From the NCBI RefSeq assembly GCF_025263565.1, contig NZ_CP079865.1, positions 1,364,001-1,428,000 of the forward strand: a DNA stretch of 64,000 bases, in the 5' to 3' direction. Origin of the DNA: Mycobacterium sp. SMC-8 (GTDB lineage Bacteria; Actinomycetota; Actinomycetes; Mycobacteriales; Mycobacteriaceae). The notes beneath the pieces were generated by a model, which ran no database searches, had not been told where the DNA came from, and saw only the letters and a program-made list of their open reading frames with translations. Each line of letters opens with the position of its first letter. Within the stretch, counting starts at the first letter, position 1. Shown here piece by piece: positions 1 to 10,221 of this stretch. A program made the translations under genes and the position numbers.

Positions 1-1
1 C

Positions 2-2593
2 CCCGACACCGACTACCACGGTGTGGACAGCTTCACCTACCGGGCTTCGGACGCAGCCACGACCGGTAACACCGCACTGGTCACGATCGCGGTGACCGCC
101 GTCAACGACGCCCCGGTGTCGATCCACGACAACGTCACCACGAATGAGGACACCTCGGTGACGGGCAATGTCCTGGCCAACGACACCGACGTCGACGGCG
201 ACGCGCTGCAAGCGACGGTGGTGGCCGGACCCGCCAACGGCACGTTGATCCTCAACGCCGACGGCACCTTCACCTACACCCCGAACGCCGATTTCCACGG
301 CACCGACACCTTCACCTACGAGGCCGGCGACGGCATCACCACGAGTTCTGCTGCCACCGTGAGCATCACGATCAACCCGGTGAACGACACCCCGGTCGCC
401 GACAACGACAGCTACGCCACCGACGAAGACACCTCATTGACCGGAAGCGTCCTGGCCAACGACACCGATGCTGACGGCAACCCGCTCACCGCAACGCTTG
501 TCACCGGACCCGCCAACGGCACGCTCACGCTCAACGCCGACGGCACCTTCACCTACACCCCCATCGCCGACTACCACGGCACCGACAGCTTCACCTACAC
601 CGCCGGCGACGGCGCGGCCGCCAGCAGCACCGCCACTGTCAACATCACCGTCGCGCCGGTCAACGACGCACCGGTCGCCGCGGGCGACGCCTACACCACC
701 AACGAAGACACTCAGCTGACCGGCAACGTACTGACCAACGACATTGACGCCGACGGAAACCCGCTTACCGCAACGGTGGTGACCGGGCCCGGCCGGGGCA
801 CACTGACGTTCAACGGCGACGGTACCTTCACCTACACCCCGGACGCCGACTACCACGGCACCGACACCTTCACCTACGAAGTAGGCGACGGCACCGCTAC
901 CAGTTCCGTTGCCACCGTCAGCATCACGATCAGCCCGGTCAACGACGCACCGGTCGCGGTCAACGACAGCTACACCACGAACGAAGACACCAAGCTCACC
1001 GGTAACGTGCTGACCAACGACACCGATGCCGACGGAAACCCGCTCACCGCGGCGGTGGGCACCGGACCGGCGCACGGCACCCTGACCCTCAACGCCGACG
1101 GGTCGTTCGAGTACACCCCGGATGCCAATTACCACGGCACCGACGTGTTCACCTACACGATCAACGACGGCGCGCTCAACAGCAGGACCGCGATCGTGAG
1201 TATCGCCATCGCCGCCGTCAACGACGCCCCCGCAGCCGTGAACGACAGCTACACCATCAACGAAGACACCCCCCTCACGGGCAACGTCCTGGCCAACGAC
1301 ACCGACGTCGACCGCGACATGCTGAAAGCGACCCTGGTGAACGGGCCCGCGCACGGCACCCTCACCCTCAGTGAGAACGGCACCTTCACCTACACCCCGA
1401 ACACCAACTACAACGGCATCGACACCTTCACCTACACGGTCAACGACGGTACCACCACCAGTTCCTTTGCCACCGTGAGCATCACGATCAGCCCGGTCAA
1501 CAACGCACCCGCGGCCGTCAACGACAGCTACACCACCGCCGAGGACACGCCATTGGGCGGCAACGTGCTGACCAACGACGTCGACGCCGACGGCAACGCC
1601 CTGACCGCGACCATGGTCGTGGGACCCACGTCCGGCACCCTGACCCTCAACAGCGACGGCTCGTTCACCTACACCCCGAACGCCAACTACCACGGCACCG
1701 ACAGCTTTACCTACACCGCCGGTGACGGCACTGCCACCAGCACGGTGGCCACCGTGAGCATCACAGTCAACGCCGTCAACGACGCCCCCGTCGCCACCGG
1801 CGACACCGTCACCACCAACCAGAACATCGCGGTCAGCGGCAACGTGCTCAACAACGACACCGATGTCGACAATCCCAAGACCGCGCTGACCGCCACGGTG
1901 GTCACCGGCCCCGCCAACGGCACCCTGATCCTCAATGCCGACGGCACCTTCACCTACACCCCGAACACCGGCTATCACGGCGCCGACAGCTTCACCTACC
2001 GGCTCAACGACGGTGCTGCGGACAGCAATATCGCCGCCGTCAGCATCACGGTCATGGACAACGTGGCGCCGGCGGCGGTCGGGGTTCAGACCTCCAACGG
2101 CGGCGGCACCAACGGGCTTCTACAGCAAGGCGACAGCATCACCTACACCTTCAGCGAGCCGATAGATCCCGCTTCGATCCTGTCCGGCTGGAACGGCACA
2201 TCCAGAAACGTCGTCGTCCGGGCCTACGACGGCAACATCCTGCTCGGCCTGCTGGGCGGCAACGACACCCTCCAGGTCTACGACTCGGCCAACAGCAGTC
2301 TGCTGCCATTGGGCACCCTCGACCTGGGCCGCGACGACTACGTCACCGGGCTGCTCGGCGGCACCATCACATTCGGCGCTTCCGGCAGCCCGTCCACGAT
2401 GACGATGAGCGGCAGCACGATCACCATCGTGCTGGGCACTTACGATTCCATCTTCCTCGGCGCCGGCCGCAACATCGCACTGGGAACCGGAACCATGGTC
2501 TGGACGCCGTCGACGACGCCGAAGGACCTTGCGGGCAACGCCCTCTCAGGCGCACCGGCCACCGAGTCGGGAACCGCTGACAGGGACTTCTGA
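2..2593 (+). CDS. Tandem-95 / VCBS (Ig-like) repeat surface protein, 3' part
   Basis: The reading frame is open from the first bases of the window, so the true start lies upstream and only the C-terminal part (about 860 residues) is seen. It holds seven full tandem copies of a unit of roughly 95 residues, each opening with a VNDAP-type motif and carrying NDTDADGNPL, NADGTFTYTP and YHGTDSFTY segments; a partial copy precedes them. The Asp-rich loops suggest calcium-binding cadherin/VCBS folds as in bacterial adhesins. The last ~160 residues are a different, non-repeated domain (begins DNVAPAAVG). No LPXTG motif or C-terminal membrane anchor is visible. Role inferred: secreted or surface adhesin-like protein. 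Neighbouring gene converges on it from the right. Confidence 0.85.
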   Translation, partial: PDTDYHGVDSFTYRASDAATTGNTALVTIAVTAVNDAPVSIHDNVTTNEDTSVTGNVLANDTDVDGDALQATVVAGPANGTLILNADGTFTYTPNADFHGTDTFTYEAGDGITTSSAATVSITINPVNDTPVADNDSYATDEDTSLTGSVLANDTDADGNPLTATLVTGPANGTLTLNADGTFTYTPIADYHGTDSFTYTAGDGAAASSTATVNITVAPVNDAPVAAGDAYTTNEDTQLTGNVLTNDIDADGNPLTATVVTGPGRGTLTFNGDGTFTYTPDADYHGTDTFTYEVGDGTATSSVATVSITISPVNDAPVAVNDSYTTNEDTKLTGNVLTNDTDADGNPLTAAVGTGPAHGTLTLNADGSFEYTPDANYHGTDVFTYTINDGALNSRTAIVSIAIAAVNDAPAAVNDSYTINEDTPLTGNVLANDTDVDRDMLKATLVNGPAHGTLTLSENGTFTYTPNTNYNGIDTFTYTVNDGTTTSSFATVSITISPVNNAPAAVNDSYTTAEDTPLGGNVLTNDVDADGNALTATMVVGPTSGTLTLNSDGSFTYTPNANYHGTDSFTYTAGDGTATSTVATVSITVNAVNDAPVATGDTVTTNQNIAVSGNVLNNDTDVDNPKTALTATVVTGPANGTLILNADGTFTYTPNTGYHGADSFTYRLNDGAADSNIAAVSITVMDNVAPAAVGVQTSNGGGTNGLLQQGDSITYTFSEPIDPASILSGWNGTSRNVVVRAYDGNILLGLLGGNDTLQVYDSANSSLLPLGTLDLGRDDYVTGLLGGTITFGASGSPSTMTMSGSTITIVLGTYDSIFLGAGRNIALGTGTMVWTPSTTPKDLAGNALSGAPATESGTADRDF

Positions 2594-2617
2594 GGACGCC
2601 GGGCGGCCTGAGTTCTG

Positions 2618-4219
2618 TTACTCCGTCGCCTGATTGGGCTCAGCCGCCAGCTTGAGCGGTGCGTGCTCGACGACCTCATGGGTGCCGGGCCGGTCGTCGT
2701 AGCGGCGCATGTACTCGTCGATCTCGGCGACGATCTCCGGACCCGGTACTCCCCACCATTCCCGGTAGCCGTACACATCGCCGAGCGGCCGGTGCCCGCG
2801 GTCGCCGTCGAGAATCTCGACGTGGTTCGGGCTCAGCATCGCCGGGTGGCGCACACCGGCCGCCTCCGAAACCTTCAGCAGGTCACGCCGGAGGGTCATG
2901 ACGTAGTTGGCCACCCGGTGTGACTTCTGTTCCGGGTCTAATCCGCTTGCCAGCCAGGGGTTCTGCGTGGCCACGCCGGTCGGGCAGCGATTGGTGTGGC
3001 ACTTCTGCGCCTGGATGCACCCGATCGCCAGCATCGCTTCCCGCGCCACGTTGATCAGGTCCACCCCCAAGGCGAAGGCCACGATCGCATTGGCGGACAG
3101 CCCTAGTTTGCCCGAACCGATCCACGTGACACGGTCACACAAGCCGCGCTCTGCGAACAGGCCGAACACGCGGGAGAAGCCTATCCGGAACGGGAACGAC
3201 ACATGATCGGCGAAAACCAGTGGCGCCGCGCCGGTTCCGCCCTCACCGCCGTCGATCGCGATGAAGTCGACGCCGCGCTGCCCGTCCTCCATCCGGTCGG
3301 CCAGTGTCTCCCAGAAGCCCAGCTCCCCCACCGCAGACTTGATGCCGACGGGAAGTCCGGTGGCGTCTGCGATCCGCTCCACGACGTCGAGCATCTCGTC
3401 GACGTTGTTGAACGCGGTGTGCCGGGACGGGCTCGCGACGTCCTTGCCCTGCTCCACGCCGCGGATCCGGGCGATCTCGGCGTTCACCTTGGCGCCCGGA
3501 AGATGGCCACCCAGACCGGGTTTGGCGCCCTGGCTCAGTTTGATCTCGATGGCGCGCACAGGTCCGGAGCCGACGACCTCGACCAGCCGGTTCAGATCGA
3601 AGTTCCCGTGTTCGTCACGGCAGCCGAAGTAGCCGGTGCCGATCTGGAACACCAGATCGCCGCCCTGGCGGTGGTGGTCCGACAGGCCGCCCTCGCCGGT
3701 GTTGTGCCAGAAGCCGGCGATTTTGGCGCCCTTGTTCATTGCCTCGATGGCCTGGGGGCTGAGCGAGCCGAACGACATCGCTGACACGTTGACCACCGAG
3801 GCCGGGCGGAAGGCGTGCCGGCGTCCGCGGGGCCCGCCGAGAACCTTGGCGCCGGGGACCTCGATGTCGCGGCCGTGGATCGGTGATGCGGGCACGACAT
3901 CGGAGAAGGTCGCCTGCTTGATGATCGGGTACGCGGCGTTCTCCGTGTCGTTGTCCGTACCGAAGGCGAAGTAGTTGTTCTCCTTCTTCGCCGAGGTGTA
4001 CACCCAGCGCCGGTGATCGCGGCTGAACGGCCGCTCCGCATCGTTGCTGGTGATGATGTACTGGCGCAGCTCCGGGCCCACCGACTCCAGCAGATACCTC
4101 ATCCGCGCGATGACCGGGAAATTGTGGCGGAGGGCGTGCTCCTTCTGCAGCAGGTCCTGCACCGCGATGCCGGCCAGAGCCGCGGCCGGAGCCAGTGCGG
4201 CGAGCGTCCGCTTCTTCAT
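2618..4219 (-). CDS. FMN-binding glutamate synthase-family protein
   Basis: This 533-residue protein resembles the stand-alone FMN/glutamate-synthase domain (GltB central and FMN domains) found in many actinobacteria. The N-terminus (MKKRTLAALAP) has a hydrophobic stretch that could be a membrane anchor. Family landmarks are SAMSFGSLS, NTGEGGLSDHH, KLSQGAKPGLGGHLPG, AIDGGEGGTGAAP and CHTNRCPTGVATQ, the last being the cysteine-rich motif near the FMN/Fe-S site in glutamate synthases. The ATG at 4219 was chosen over an in-frame codon at 4258 because the family usually begins with this basic-hydrophobic segment. No glutaminase domain is present, so real glutamate synthesis is not assured. It is transcribed alone, ending 24 bp from the repeat protein. 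Confidence 0.85.
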   Translation of the reverse strand: MKKRTLAALAPAAALAGIAVQDLLQKEHALRHNFPVIARMRYLLESVGPELRQYIITSNDAERPFSRDHRRWVYTSAKKENNYFAFGTDNDTENAAYPIIKQATFSDVVPASPIHGRDIEVPGAKVLGGPRGRRHAFRPASVVNVSAMSFGSLSPQAIEAMNKGAKIAGFWHNTGEGGLSDHHRQGGDLVFQIGTGYFGCRDEHGNFDLNRLVEVVGSGPVRAIEIKLSQGAKPGLGGHLPGAKVNAEIARIRGVEQGKDVASPSRHTAFNNVDEMLDVVERIADATGLPVGIKSAVGELGFWETLADRMEDGQRGVDFIAIDGGEGGTGAAPLVFADHVSFPFRIGFSRVFGLFAERGLCDRVTWIGSGKLGLSANAIVAFALGVDLINVAREAMLAIGCIQAQKCHTNRCPTGVATQNPWLASGLDPEQKSHRVANYVMTLRRDLLKVSEAAGVRHPAMLSPNHVEILDGDRGHRPLGDVYGYREWWGVPGPEIVAEIDEYMRRYDDRPGTHEVVEHAPLKLAAEPNQATE

Positions 4220-4270
4220 GGGACCAACACTGCCACACGGACCACCCCGGCGGTCCATGTCAGTGATCGA

Positions 4271-4750
4271 TTAGCCGGACCGTGTCAACATCGGCCTCAG
4301 GCGCGACGGTGAGATCTCAGCTGCCGCGTCCACGGCGCCGATCAGGTGGGCGGCCCAGCCGAGCAGTCCGTCGACGTCCACCGAATGCGGTGCGGGCGCG
4401 CCGACCTCCTGCAAGCGGCCGGCGCCGCGGCGAAGCAATGCCGATGCCCCGGCCGGGTTGCCGCGCTGGATCTGGGTGATGCCGACGGCGAGCTGGGCCA
4501 GTCCCTGCCACAGCGGCCTCTCATCCTCGGGGCGGTTCTTCCACGCCGCCTCCAGCACCTCGTGGGCGTTGAAGGCCAAGCCCCTGTTCAGCAGGTCCTG
4601 GGCGTAGGCCAAGGACTGGGCAGGCGGCAGCGCGAGATCGTCCGGGATGCGGGGCACGCCGTCGCTGCCCGGCGGAAGCGGCCGGCCCAGCGCGTCCCGG
4701 GGACGGGCGTTGCGGGGCCGGCCTGCTTCGTCGCGGGTGCGTTCGACCAT
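4271..4750 (-). CDS. DUF309 domain protein
   Basis: About 159 residues from the ATG at 4750 (MVERTRDEAGRPR). The region with LNRGLAFNAHEVLEAAWKNRP is the hallmark of DUF309, a small helical family whose conserved FxxHE motif resembles a metal or nucleotide site; its biochemical role is unknown. A first segment of ~35 residues is rich in Arg/Pro. An upstream in-frame start at 4771 is possible but less likely. It lies 30 bp downstream of the thioredoxin gene on the same strand and could be the last gene of the sulfur transcript, though that link is only positional. Confidence 0.75.
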   Translation of the reverse strand: MVERTRDEAGRPRNARPRDALGRPLPPGSDGVPRIPDDLALPPAQSLAYAQDLLNRGLAFNAHEVLEAAWKNRPEDERPLWQGLAQLAVGITQIQRGNPAGASALLRRGAGRLQEVGAPAPHSVDVDGLLGWAAHLIGAVDAAAEISPSRLRPMLTRSG

Positions 4751-4780
4751 GGGGACATGATGCCCCCGCAACCTCCACCG

Positions 4781-5155
4781 CTACACCTGGGCGGCGGCCT
4801 TGCGGGCGGCGATTTTGGCGCGGACATCATCCATGTCGAGCGCCTTGACGCGGTCGATCAGGTCCTCCAGCGCCGCGGGGTGCATGGCGCCGGCCTGCCG
4901 GTAGACGAGTACGCCGTCCCGGAAGGCCATCACGGTCGGGATCGACGTGATCTCCAGCGTGGCGGCCAGGTCGCGTTCGTGCTGGGTGTCGACCTTGGCG
5001 TACACGACCTCGGGATGCGCTTGGGATGACCGCTCGTACACCGGGGCGAACGCGCGGCACGGGCCGCACCATGAGGCCCAGAAGTCAACCAGCACAATCG
5101 CGTTGCCGGTGATGGTGGACTCGAAGTCGTCGTAGGTCAGGCTTGTGGTCGCCAT
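4781..5155 (-). CDS. Thioredoxin
   Basis: A 124-residue thioredoxin-fold protein with the canonical WCGPC active site (Cys30 and Cys33), preceded by VLVDFWASWCGPCR and followed by the cis-proline segment ITSIPT and the ending GAMHPAALEDLIDRV. It reduces disulfides or persulfides in the cytoplasm. A ribosome-binding site (GAAAGGAAA) lies just upstream of the ATG at 5155. It is 49 bp downstream of a sulfide:quinone reductase and is probably cotranscribed with it and the CstB-like gene. That setting suggests a role in recycling protein or low-molecular-weight persulfides rather than general housekeeping. The C-terminal tail (KIAARKAAAQV) is slightly longer than in typical TrxA. Confidence 0.92.
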   Translation of the reverse strand: MATTSLTYDDFESTITGNAIVLVDFWASWCGPCRAFAPVYERSSQAHPEVVYAKVDTQHERDLAATLEITSIPTVMAFRDGVLVYRQAGAMHPAALEDLIDRVKALDMDDVRAKIAARKAAAQV

Positions 5156-5204
5156 TGACGTTTCCTTTCTCGAGTGTCCGTGTGTGGCAGTGGGGATCGA
5201 ACCG

Positions 5205-6404
5205 TCAGGCCAGGCCCTTGAGCATCAGGTTCCAGTACATGAACGGCAGGCCGTATTTCTTCAGGTACCAGTAGCCCCGGTGCGGCTTGGTCGGGTTGAT
5301 CAGCGGGAACGACGGCGTGAGGTTGAGGTCGTAGTCGAACTCCGCCAGCAGCATCGCGTGCGAGGACGTGACGATCGGACATGATCCGTAGCCGTTGTAG
5401 GAGGCGGTCAGTGGACGGCCCGTCAGCAGGGAGTCGATGTTCTGGACCACCACCGGCGCCTGCTTGCGGATCGCGGCCCCGGTCTTGGAGTTCGGGGACG
5501 ATCCGGCGTCGCCGAGGCTGAACACGTTGGGGTACCGCACATGTTGCATGGTGTGCTTGTCGACCTCCACGTATCCGTTTGCATCGCCGGTCGACAGCGG
5601 GCCGGACTTGATCCAGTCCGGGGCAGACTGCCGGGGTACGGCGTGGAGCACGTCGTAGGGCAGCACGGTCCCGGAGCCGCCGTCCCCGCCGCGGGTCACG
5701 CCCACCTTGTGCGCCGCGGGGTCGACCGAGGTCACCTCCGCGTCGGTGTGCACGGTGATGCCGTAGTCCGCGGCGACCGCGTCGAGGCTGTCGGCGATCG
5801 CCGGGATGCCGAACAGCCGTGGCGTCGGCAACACCAGATGCACGTCGATGTCGGAGAGCACGCCCTGGGCCCGCCAGTAGTCGGCGGCCAGGTAGGCGAT
5901 CTTCTGCGGCGCGCCGGCGCATTTGATCGGACCCGACGGCATCGCGAACACCGCTGTCCCCGAACGCAGGTCGCGGATGAACTCCCAGGTCCGCGGCGCC
6001 AGATCGAACCGGTAGTTCGAGGACACCCCGTCCTTGCCGAGCGCGTCGGCCAACCCCTCGGTGCGGTTCCAGTCCAGCTGGATGCCGGGACAGACCACGA
6101 GCACGTCGTACTCGTAGACCGCACCGTCGGCGCAGCTCACCGTGTTGTTGTCGGGGTCGATCGTCGCTGCGGCGTTTTTGATCCAGGTGGCACCGGTGGG
6201 CATCACCGAGGCCTCAGACCGGGCGGTCGTCGCCGCCTTGGCCTGACCGCCGCCGACGAGCGTCCACAGCGGTTGGTAGTAGTGCACGTCGGACGGTTCG
6301 ATGACCGCGACATCGGAGTAACCCTTGCGCAGCAGCCGGGCCGCCACCGAGATGCCGGCGGTACCGCCGCCGACGATGACGATCTGATGCCTGCCGGTGG
6401 TCAT
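5205..6404 (-). CDS. sqr: Sulfide:quinone oxidoreductase (type II-like, FAD)
   Basis: This 399-residue flavoprotein has an N-terminal FAD fold (IVIVGGGTAGISVAARLL) and the second motif NVFSLGDAG near residue 293. Two cysteines stand where type II SQR and human SQOR have their catalytic pair: one in PSGPIKCAGAPQK (about residue 162) and one in NGYGSCPIV (about residue 341), followed by LAEFDYD, also typical of SQOR. The family oxidises H2S, passing electrons to quinone and sulfane sulfur to an acceptor at the membrane. It starts 16 bp after the CstB-like gene and precedes thioredoxin, as expected for a sulfide detoxification operon. The C-terminus (KKYGLPFMYWNLMLKG) is amphipathic and may be the membrane-binding part. 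Confidence 0.88.
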   Translation of the reverse strand: MTTGRHQIVIVGGGTAGISVAARLLRKGYSDVAVIEPSDVHYYQPLWTLVGGGQAKAATTARSEASVMPTGATWIKNAAATIDPDNNTVSCADGAVYEYDVLVVCPGIQLDWNRTEGLADALGKDGVSSNYRFDLAPRTWEFIRDLRSGTAVFAMPSGPIKCAGAPQKIAYLAADYWRAQGVLSDIDVHLVLPTPRLFGIPAIADSLDAVAADYGITVHTDAEVTSVDPAAHKVGVTRGGDGGSGTVLPYDVLHAVPRQSAPDWIKSGPLSTGDANGYVEVDKHTMQHVRYPNVFSLGDAGSSPNSKTGAAIRKQAPVVVQNIDSLLTGRPLTASYNGYGSCPIVTSSHAMLLAEFDYDLNLTPSFPLINPTKPHRGYWYLKKYGLPFMYWNLMLKGLA

Positions 6405-6420
6405 GATCTCTCCTCACCAC

Positions 6421-7800
6421 TCAGGCGTTCTGCCGGGACTCTTCCCAGGCGCCGAATCCGCCCAGGATGTCGCTGACGTCGGTGAAACCATTGCGCCGCA
6501 ACAGGCTTGCGGCCACCGAGGACCGGTATCCGCCGGCGCAGTACACGACGGTCGGTTTGGCCGGATCCAGTTCGCTCAGCCTGGCCGGCAGCTGGCCCAC
6601 CGGGATGGTGAGCGCGTCCGGGATGGTCCCCGCGGCCACCTCACCCGGGTTGCGGACATCGACGGCCTGCAGGTCGGCCAGTTCCGCGGCGCGCTGATCG
6701 AAGGCCTTGGCCGTCAGTCGCGACGCCCTCTGGACGTCGTCCTGATGGGCGGACATCACCTCGAACGGGCGATCCAGATAGCCGATGACCCGGTCGAATC
6801 CGATGCGGGCGAGGCGGGTTTTGGCTTCCAGCTCCTGGCCCGGTTCGGTGAACAGCACGATGTCGACGTCGGTGGGGACGACCGATCCGGCGAACTCGGC
6901 GTAGCGGCCCTCCAGCCCGATGTTGATCGCGCCGCGCAGGTGGCCCATCGCGAACTCCTCGGGTCCGCGCCCGTCGACCAGGACCGCGCCGCCGGCCATC
7001 GCGTCACGCACCTGCTCGTAGGTCATGGCTGCCGGCATCTTGGTCTCGTCCAGCAATTCCCGGTCCTTACGGTTGAGGATCGCGTCGTAGACGAAGTAGC
7101 TCGGCGCCGGCGGCTGACCTTCGGTGACCAGCGCCATGAAGGTGTCCTTGTCGGGCGCGCGCAGCGCGTAGTTGGTCTCCTTCTGCTCGCCCATCGTCGA
7201 CCACAGATCGGTGGACAGGTTCTTGCCGCAAGCTGAGCCCGCGCCGTGGGCCGGATACACCCGGGTGGCATCAGGCAGCGTCATCAGCTTGTTGTGTAGC
7301 GAGTCGTACAGCTTCTCGGCCAGCTCCTCCCGGGTGAACCCGATCGAGGCCAGCAGGTCGGGCCGGCCGACGTCACCGATGAACAGCGCATCGCCGGTCA
7401 GCACTCCATAGGGCACCTCGTCGTCGGCGTGCTCGTACACCACGATGCTCATCGACTCCGGCGTGTGGCCGGGAGTGTGCCGGAACTCCAGCGTCACCTC
7501 GCCCAGCGAGTAACGCTCGCCGTCAGCCACGCCCATCGAGTCGAACTCGGTCTGGGCGACCGAGGAGTACACGATCTTGGCGCCGGTCGCCTTGGCCAGC
7601 TCCAGGTGGCCGGACAGGAAGTCGGCGTGGAAGTGCGTCTCGATCACGAGTTCGATCGTGTAGCCGAACTCCTCGGCGTCGGACAGGTACTCGGCCACGT
7701 CCCGCTGCGGGTCGACAACGACTGCTCGCCCGGTGGTTTCGTCGGCGATCAGATAGGACGCGTGGGACAGGCAGTCCAGGTAGTACTGGATGAACTTCAT
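6421..7800 (-). CDS. CstB-like persulfide dioxygenase-rhodanese fusion
   Basis: A 459-residue protein with three parts. Residues 1-250 form a metallo-beta-lactamase fold with the iron-binding motif THFHADFLSGH (His56, His58, Asp60) and HTPGHTPES, as in persulfide dioxygenases (ETHE1/BLH). Residues ~265-355 are a rhodanese-like domain lacking the catalytic Cys (the loop reads FTEPGQ). Residues ~365-455 are an active-type rhodanese with Cys421 in the loop CAGGYRSS. This order matches CstB of Staphylococcus aureus, which converts persulfides to thiosulfate. It heads the minus-strand sulfur operon and its promoter lies within the operator array at 7857-7962. The start codon ATG at 7800 follows a GAGAGGA ribosome-binding site. 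Confidence 0.88.
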   Translation of the reverse strand: MKFIQYYLDCLSHASYLIADETTGRAVVVDPQRDVAEYLSDAEEFGYTIELVIETHFHADFLSGHLELAKATGAKIVYSSVAQTEFDSMGVADGERYSLGEVTLEFRHTPGHTPESMSIVVYEHADDEVPYGVLTGDALFIGDVGRPDLLASIGFTREELAEKLYDSLHNKLMTLPDATRVYPAHGAGSACGKNLSTDLWSTMGEQKETNYALRAPDKDTFMALVTEGQPPAPSYFVYDAILNRKDRELLDETKMPAAMTYEQVRDAMAGGAVLVDGRGPEEFAMGHLRGAINIGLEGRYAEFAGSVVPTDVDIVLFTEPGQELEAKTRLARIGFDRVIGYLDRPFEVMSAHQDDVQRASRLTAKAFDQRAAELADLQAVDVRNPGEVAAGTIPDALTIPVGQLPARLSELDPAKPTVVYCAGGYRSSVAASLLRRNGFTDVSDILGGFGAWEESRQNA

Positions 7801-7856
7801 GACGGTGGTCCTCTCATTCGGTAGGTGGGTCCGACCTTCTGCATCCCAGACTGCCG

Positions 7857-7962
7857 ATACCCCTATGGGTATGTCAAGTACCCCATGGGGTATAAAAATT
7901 CCATCTGGTCTGTACCCCTGGGGGTATGTGTACCATGGCCCTCAACATACCCCCGGCGGTAT
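7857..7962. promoter_or_regulatory. Array of four CsoR/CstR-type operators in a divergent promoter
   Basis: Four palindromes of the form RTACCCC..GGGGTAT sit between the divergent sulfur genes: ATACCCCTATGGGTAT (7857-7872), GTACCCCATGGGGTAT (7878-7893), GTACCCCTGGGGGTAT (7912-7927) and ATACCCCCGGCGGTAT (7947-7962). CsoR-family repressors, including copper CsoR and persulfide-sensing CstR, bind G/C-tract palindromes of this kind. The first three are spaced 21 and 34 bp apart, the last 35 bp. The array probably allows one regulator (gene at 9501) to control both the minus-strand CstB/SQR/thioredoxin genes and the plus-strand rhodanese/TauE genes. Confidence 0.8.
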
Positions 7963-8000
7963 CGATAGGTCGAGCCGCTCCCGAGGAAAGGACTCGAAGA

Positions 8001-8566
8001 ATGACCGCACTCGCCACCATCGATTCCCACGACCTGAACCGGATGCTCGGGTCGGCCGCCCCGCCGCGGGTGCTCGACGTGCGCACCCCGGGCGAGTTCG
8101 AGACCGCCCATATCGCCGGGGCCTACAACGTGCCGCTGGACCTGCTGCGTGAGCACCGCGATGGGATCATCAAGCACCTCGACGAGGACGTGGTCCTGGT
8201 CTGCCGGTCCGGCCAGCGCGCCGCCCAGGCCGAGGAGACTCTGCGCAACGCCGGCCTGTCGAACATGCACATCCTCGACGGCGGAATCACCGCCTGGGAG
8301 GCTGAGGGATTCGCGGTGAACCGCGGCGCTGCGCGTTGGGATCTGGAGCGTCAGGTCCGGTTCGTGGCCGGCTCGATCGTGCTGTCGACCATCCTGGGCA
8401 GCATCGCCGCCCCGAAGCTGAAGTGGGTGGCCGGCGCGGTCGGCGGCGGACTGACGTTCGCGGGCGTGTCCAACACCTGCGCGATGGGCATGCTGCTGTC
8501 GAAGTTGCCGTACAACCGAGGCGCCTCGTGCGACGCCCAGACCATCGTCAGCCAGCTGGTCGAGCG

Positions 8567-8570
<4 letters not shown>
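8001..8570 (+). CDS. Membrane-bound rhodanese with DUF2892 domain (YgaP-like)
   Basis: About 189 residues from the ATG at 8001, preceded by a GAGGAAAGGA ribosome-binding site; upstream in-frame ATGs fall inside the operator array and were not used. Residues 1-105 are a rhodanese with VLDVRTPGEFETAHI and the active loop CRSGQRAA. The C-terminal half (from about residue 118) has two hydrophobic helices with the motif SNTCAMGMLLSKLPYN, as in the DUF2892 membrane domain of E. coli YgaP. The protein likely carries sulfane sulfur on its cysteine at the inner face of the membrane and hands it to the exporter encoded next, whose ATG overlaps this stop codon (ATGA). Confidence 0.87.
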
Positions 8571-9770
<1,200 letters not shown>

Positions 9771-9792
9771 AAACCAACAGATCGGAAAAATC

Positions 9793-10206
9793 ATGGGCTA
9801 CGCATTGTCGACCACGCTGCACACAACGTTTGAGGATGCGGTGGAACGCACCCGGAAAGCGTTGGTGGACCAGGGTTTCGGTGTGCTCACCGAGATCGAC
9901 ATGAAAGCCACCCTGAAGGCGAAGCTGGGCGAGGACATGGAGGACTACCTGATCCTCGGCGCGTGCAATCCGCCGCTGGCGCATCGCGCGGTCAACGCCG
10001 ACCGCCAGATCGGACTGCTGCTGCCCTGCAACGTCGCCGTCCGCGCCGACACATCGGGCGGCGACGATACGGTAATCGTCGACGCGATGGACCCACAGAT
10101 CATGGTCCAGGTCTCGGATCAACCGGGCCTGCGCGAGGTCGCCGACGAGGCCGCCGCCAAGCTGCGGGCCGCGATCGAGGCACTGCAGTCCACCGACGAC
10201 CGATAG
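9793..10206 (+). CDS. DUF302 domain protein
   Basis: A 137-residue protein matching DUF302: an N-terminal half with FEDAVERTRKALVDQGFGVLTEID, then YLILGACNPPLAHRA and IGLLLPCNVAV. Two cysteines (in GACNPP and LLPCNV) are conserved in the subgroup found beside sulfur and metal genes. Its biochemical activity is not known. It starts 22 bp after the CstR-like gene and ends 15 bp before the second CstB-like gene, so it almost certainly belongs to the same transcript. A role in handling protein-bound sulfane sulfur is an inference from context only. Confidence 0.8.
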   Translation: MGYALSTTLHTTFEDAVERTRKALVDQGFGVLTEIDMKATLKAKLGEDMEDYLILGACNPPLAHRAVNADRQIGLLLPCNVAVRADTSGGDDTVIVDAMDPQIMVQVSDQPGLREVADEAAAKLRAAIEALQSTDDR

Positions 10207-10221
10207 GAACGTCGATTCGAC

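Noticed and set aside
2..1900. Regular repeats considered as a possible CRISPR array
   Set aside because: The unit is about 290 bp, in frame and coding for protein repeats, with no short constant repeats and variable spacers.
434..1978. A 514-codon open frame on the minus strand opposite the VCBS repeats
   Set aside because: Its translation is a low-complexity Gly/Val/Asp-rich repeat that mirrors the sense repeats; GC-rich third positions keep the antisense frame open.
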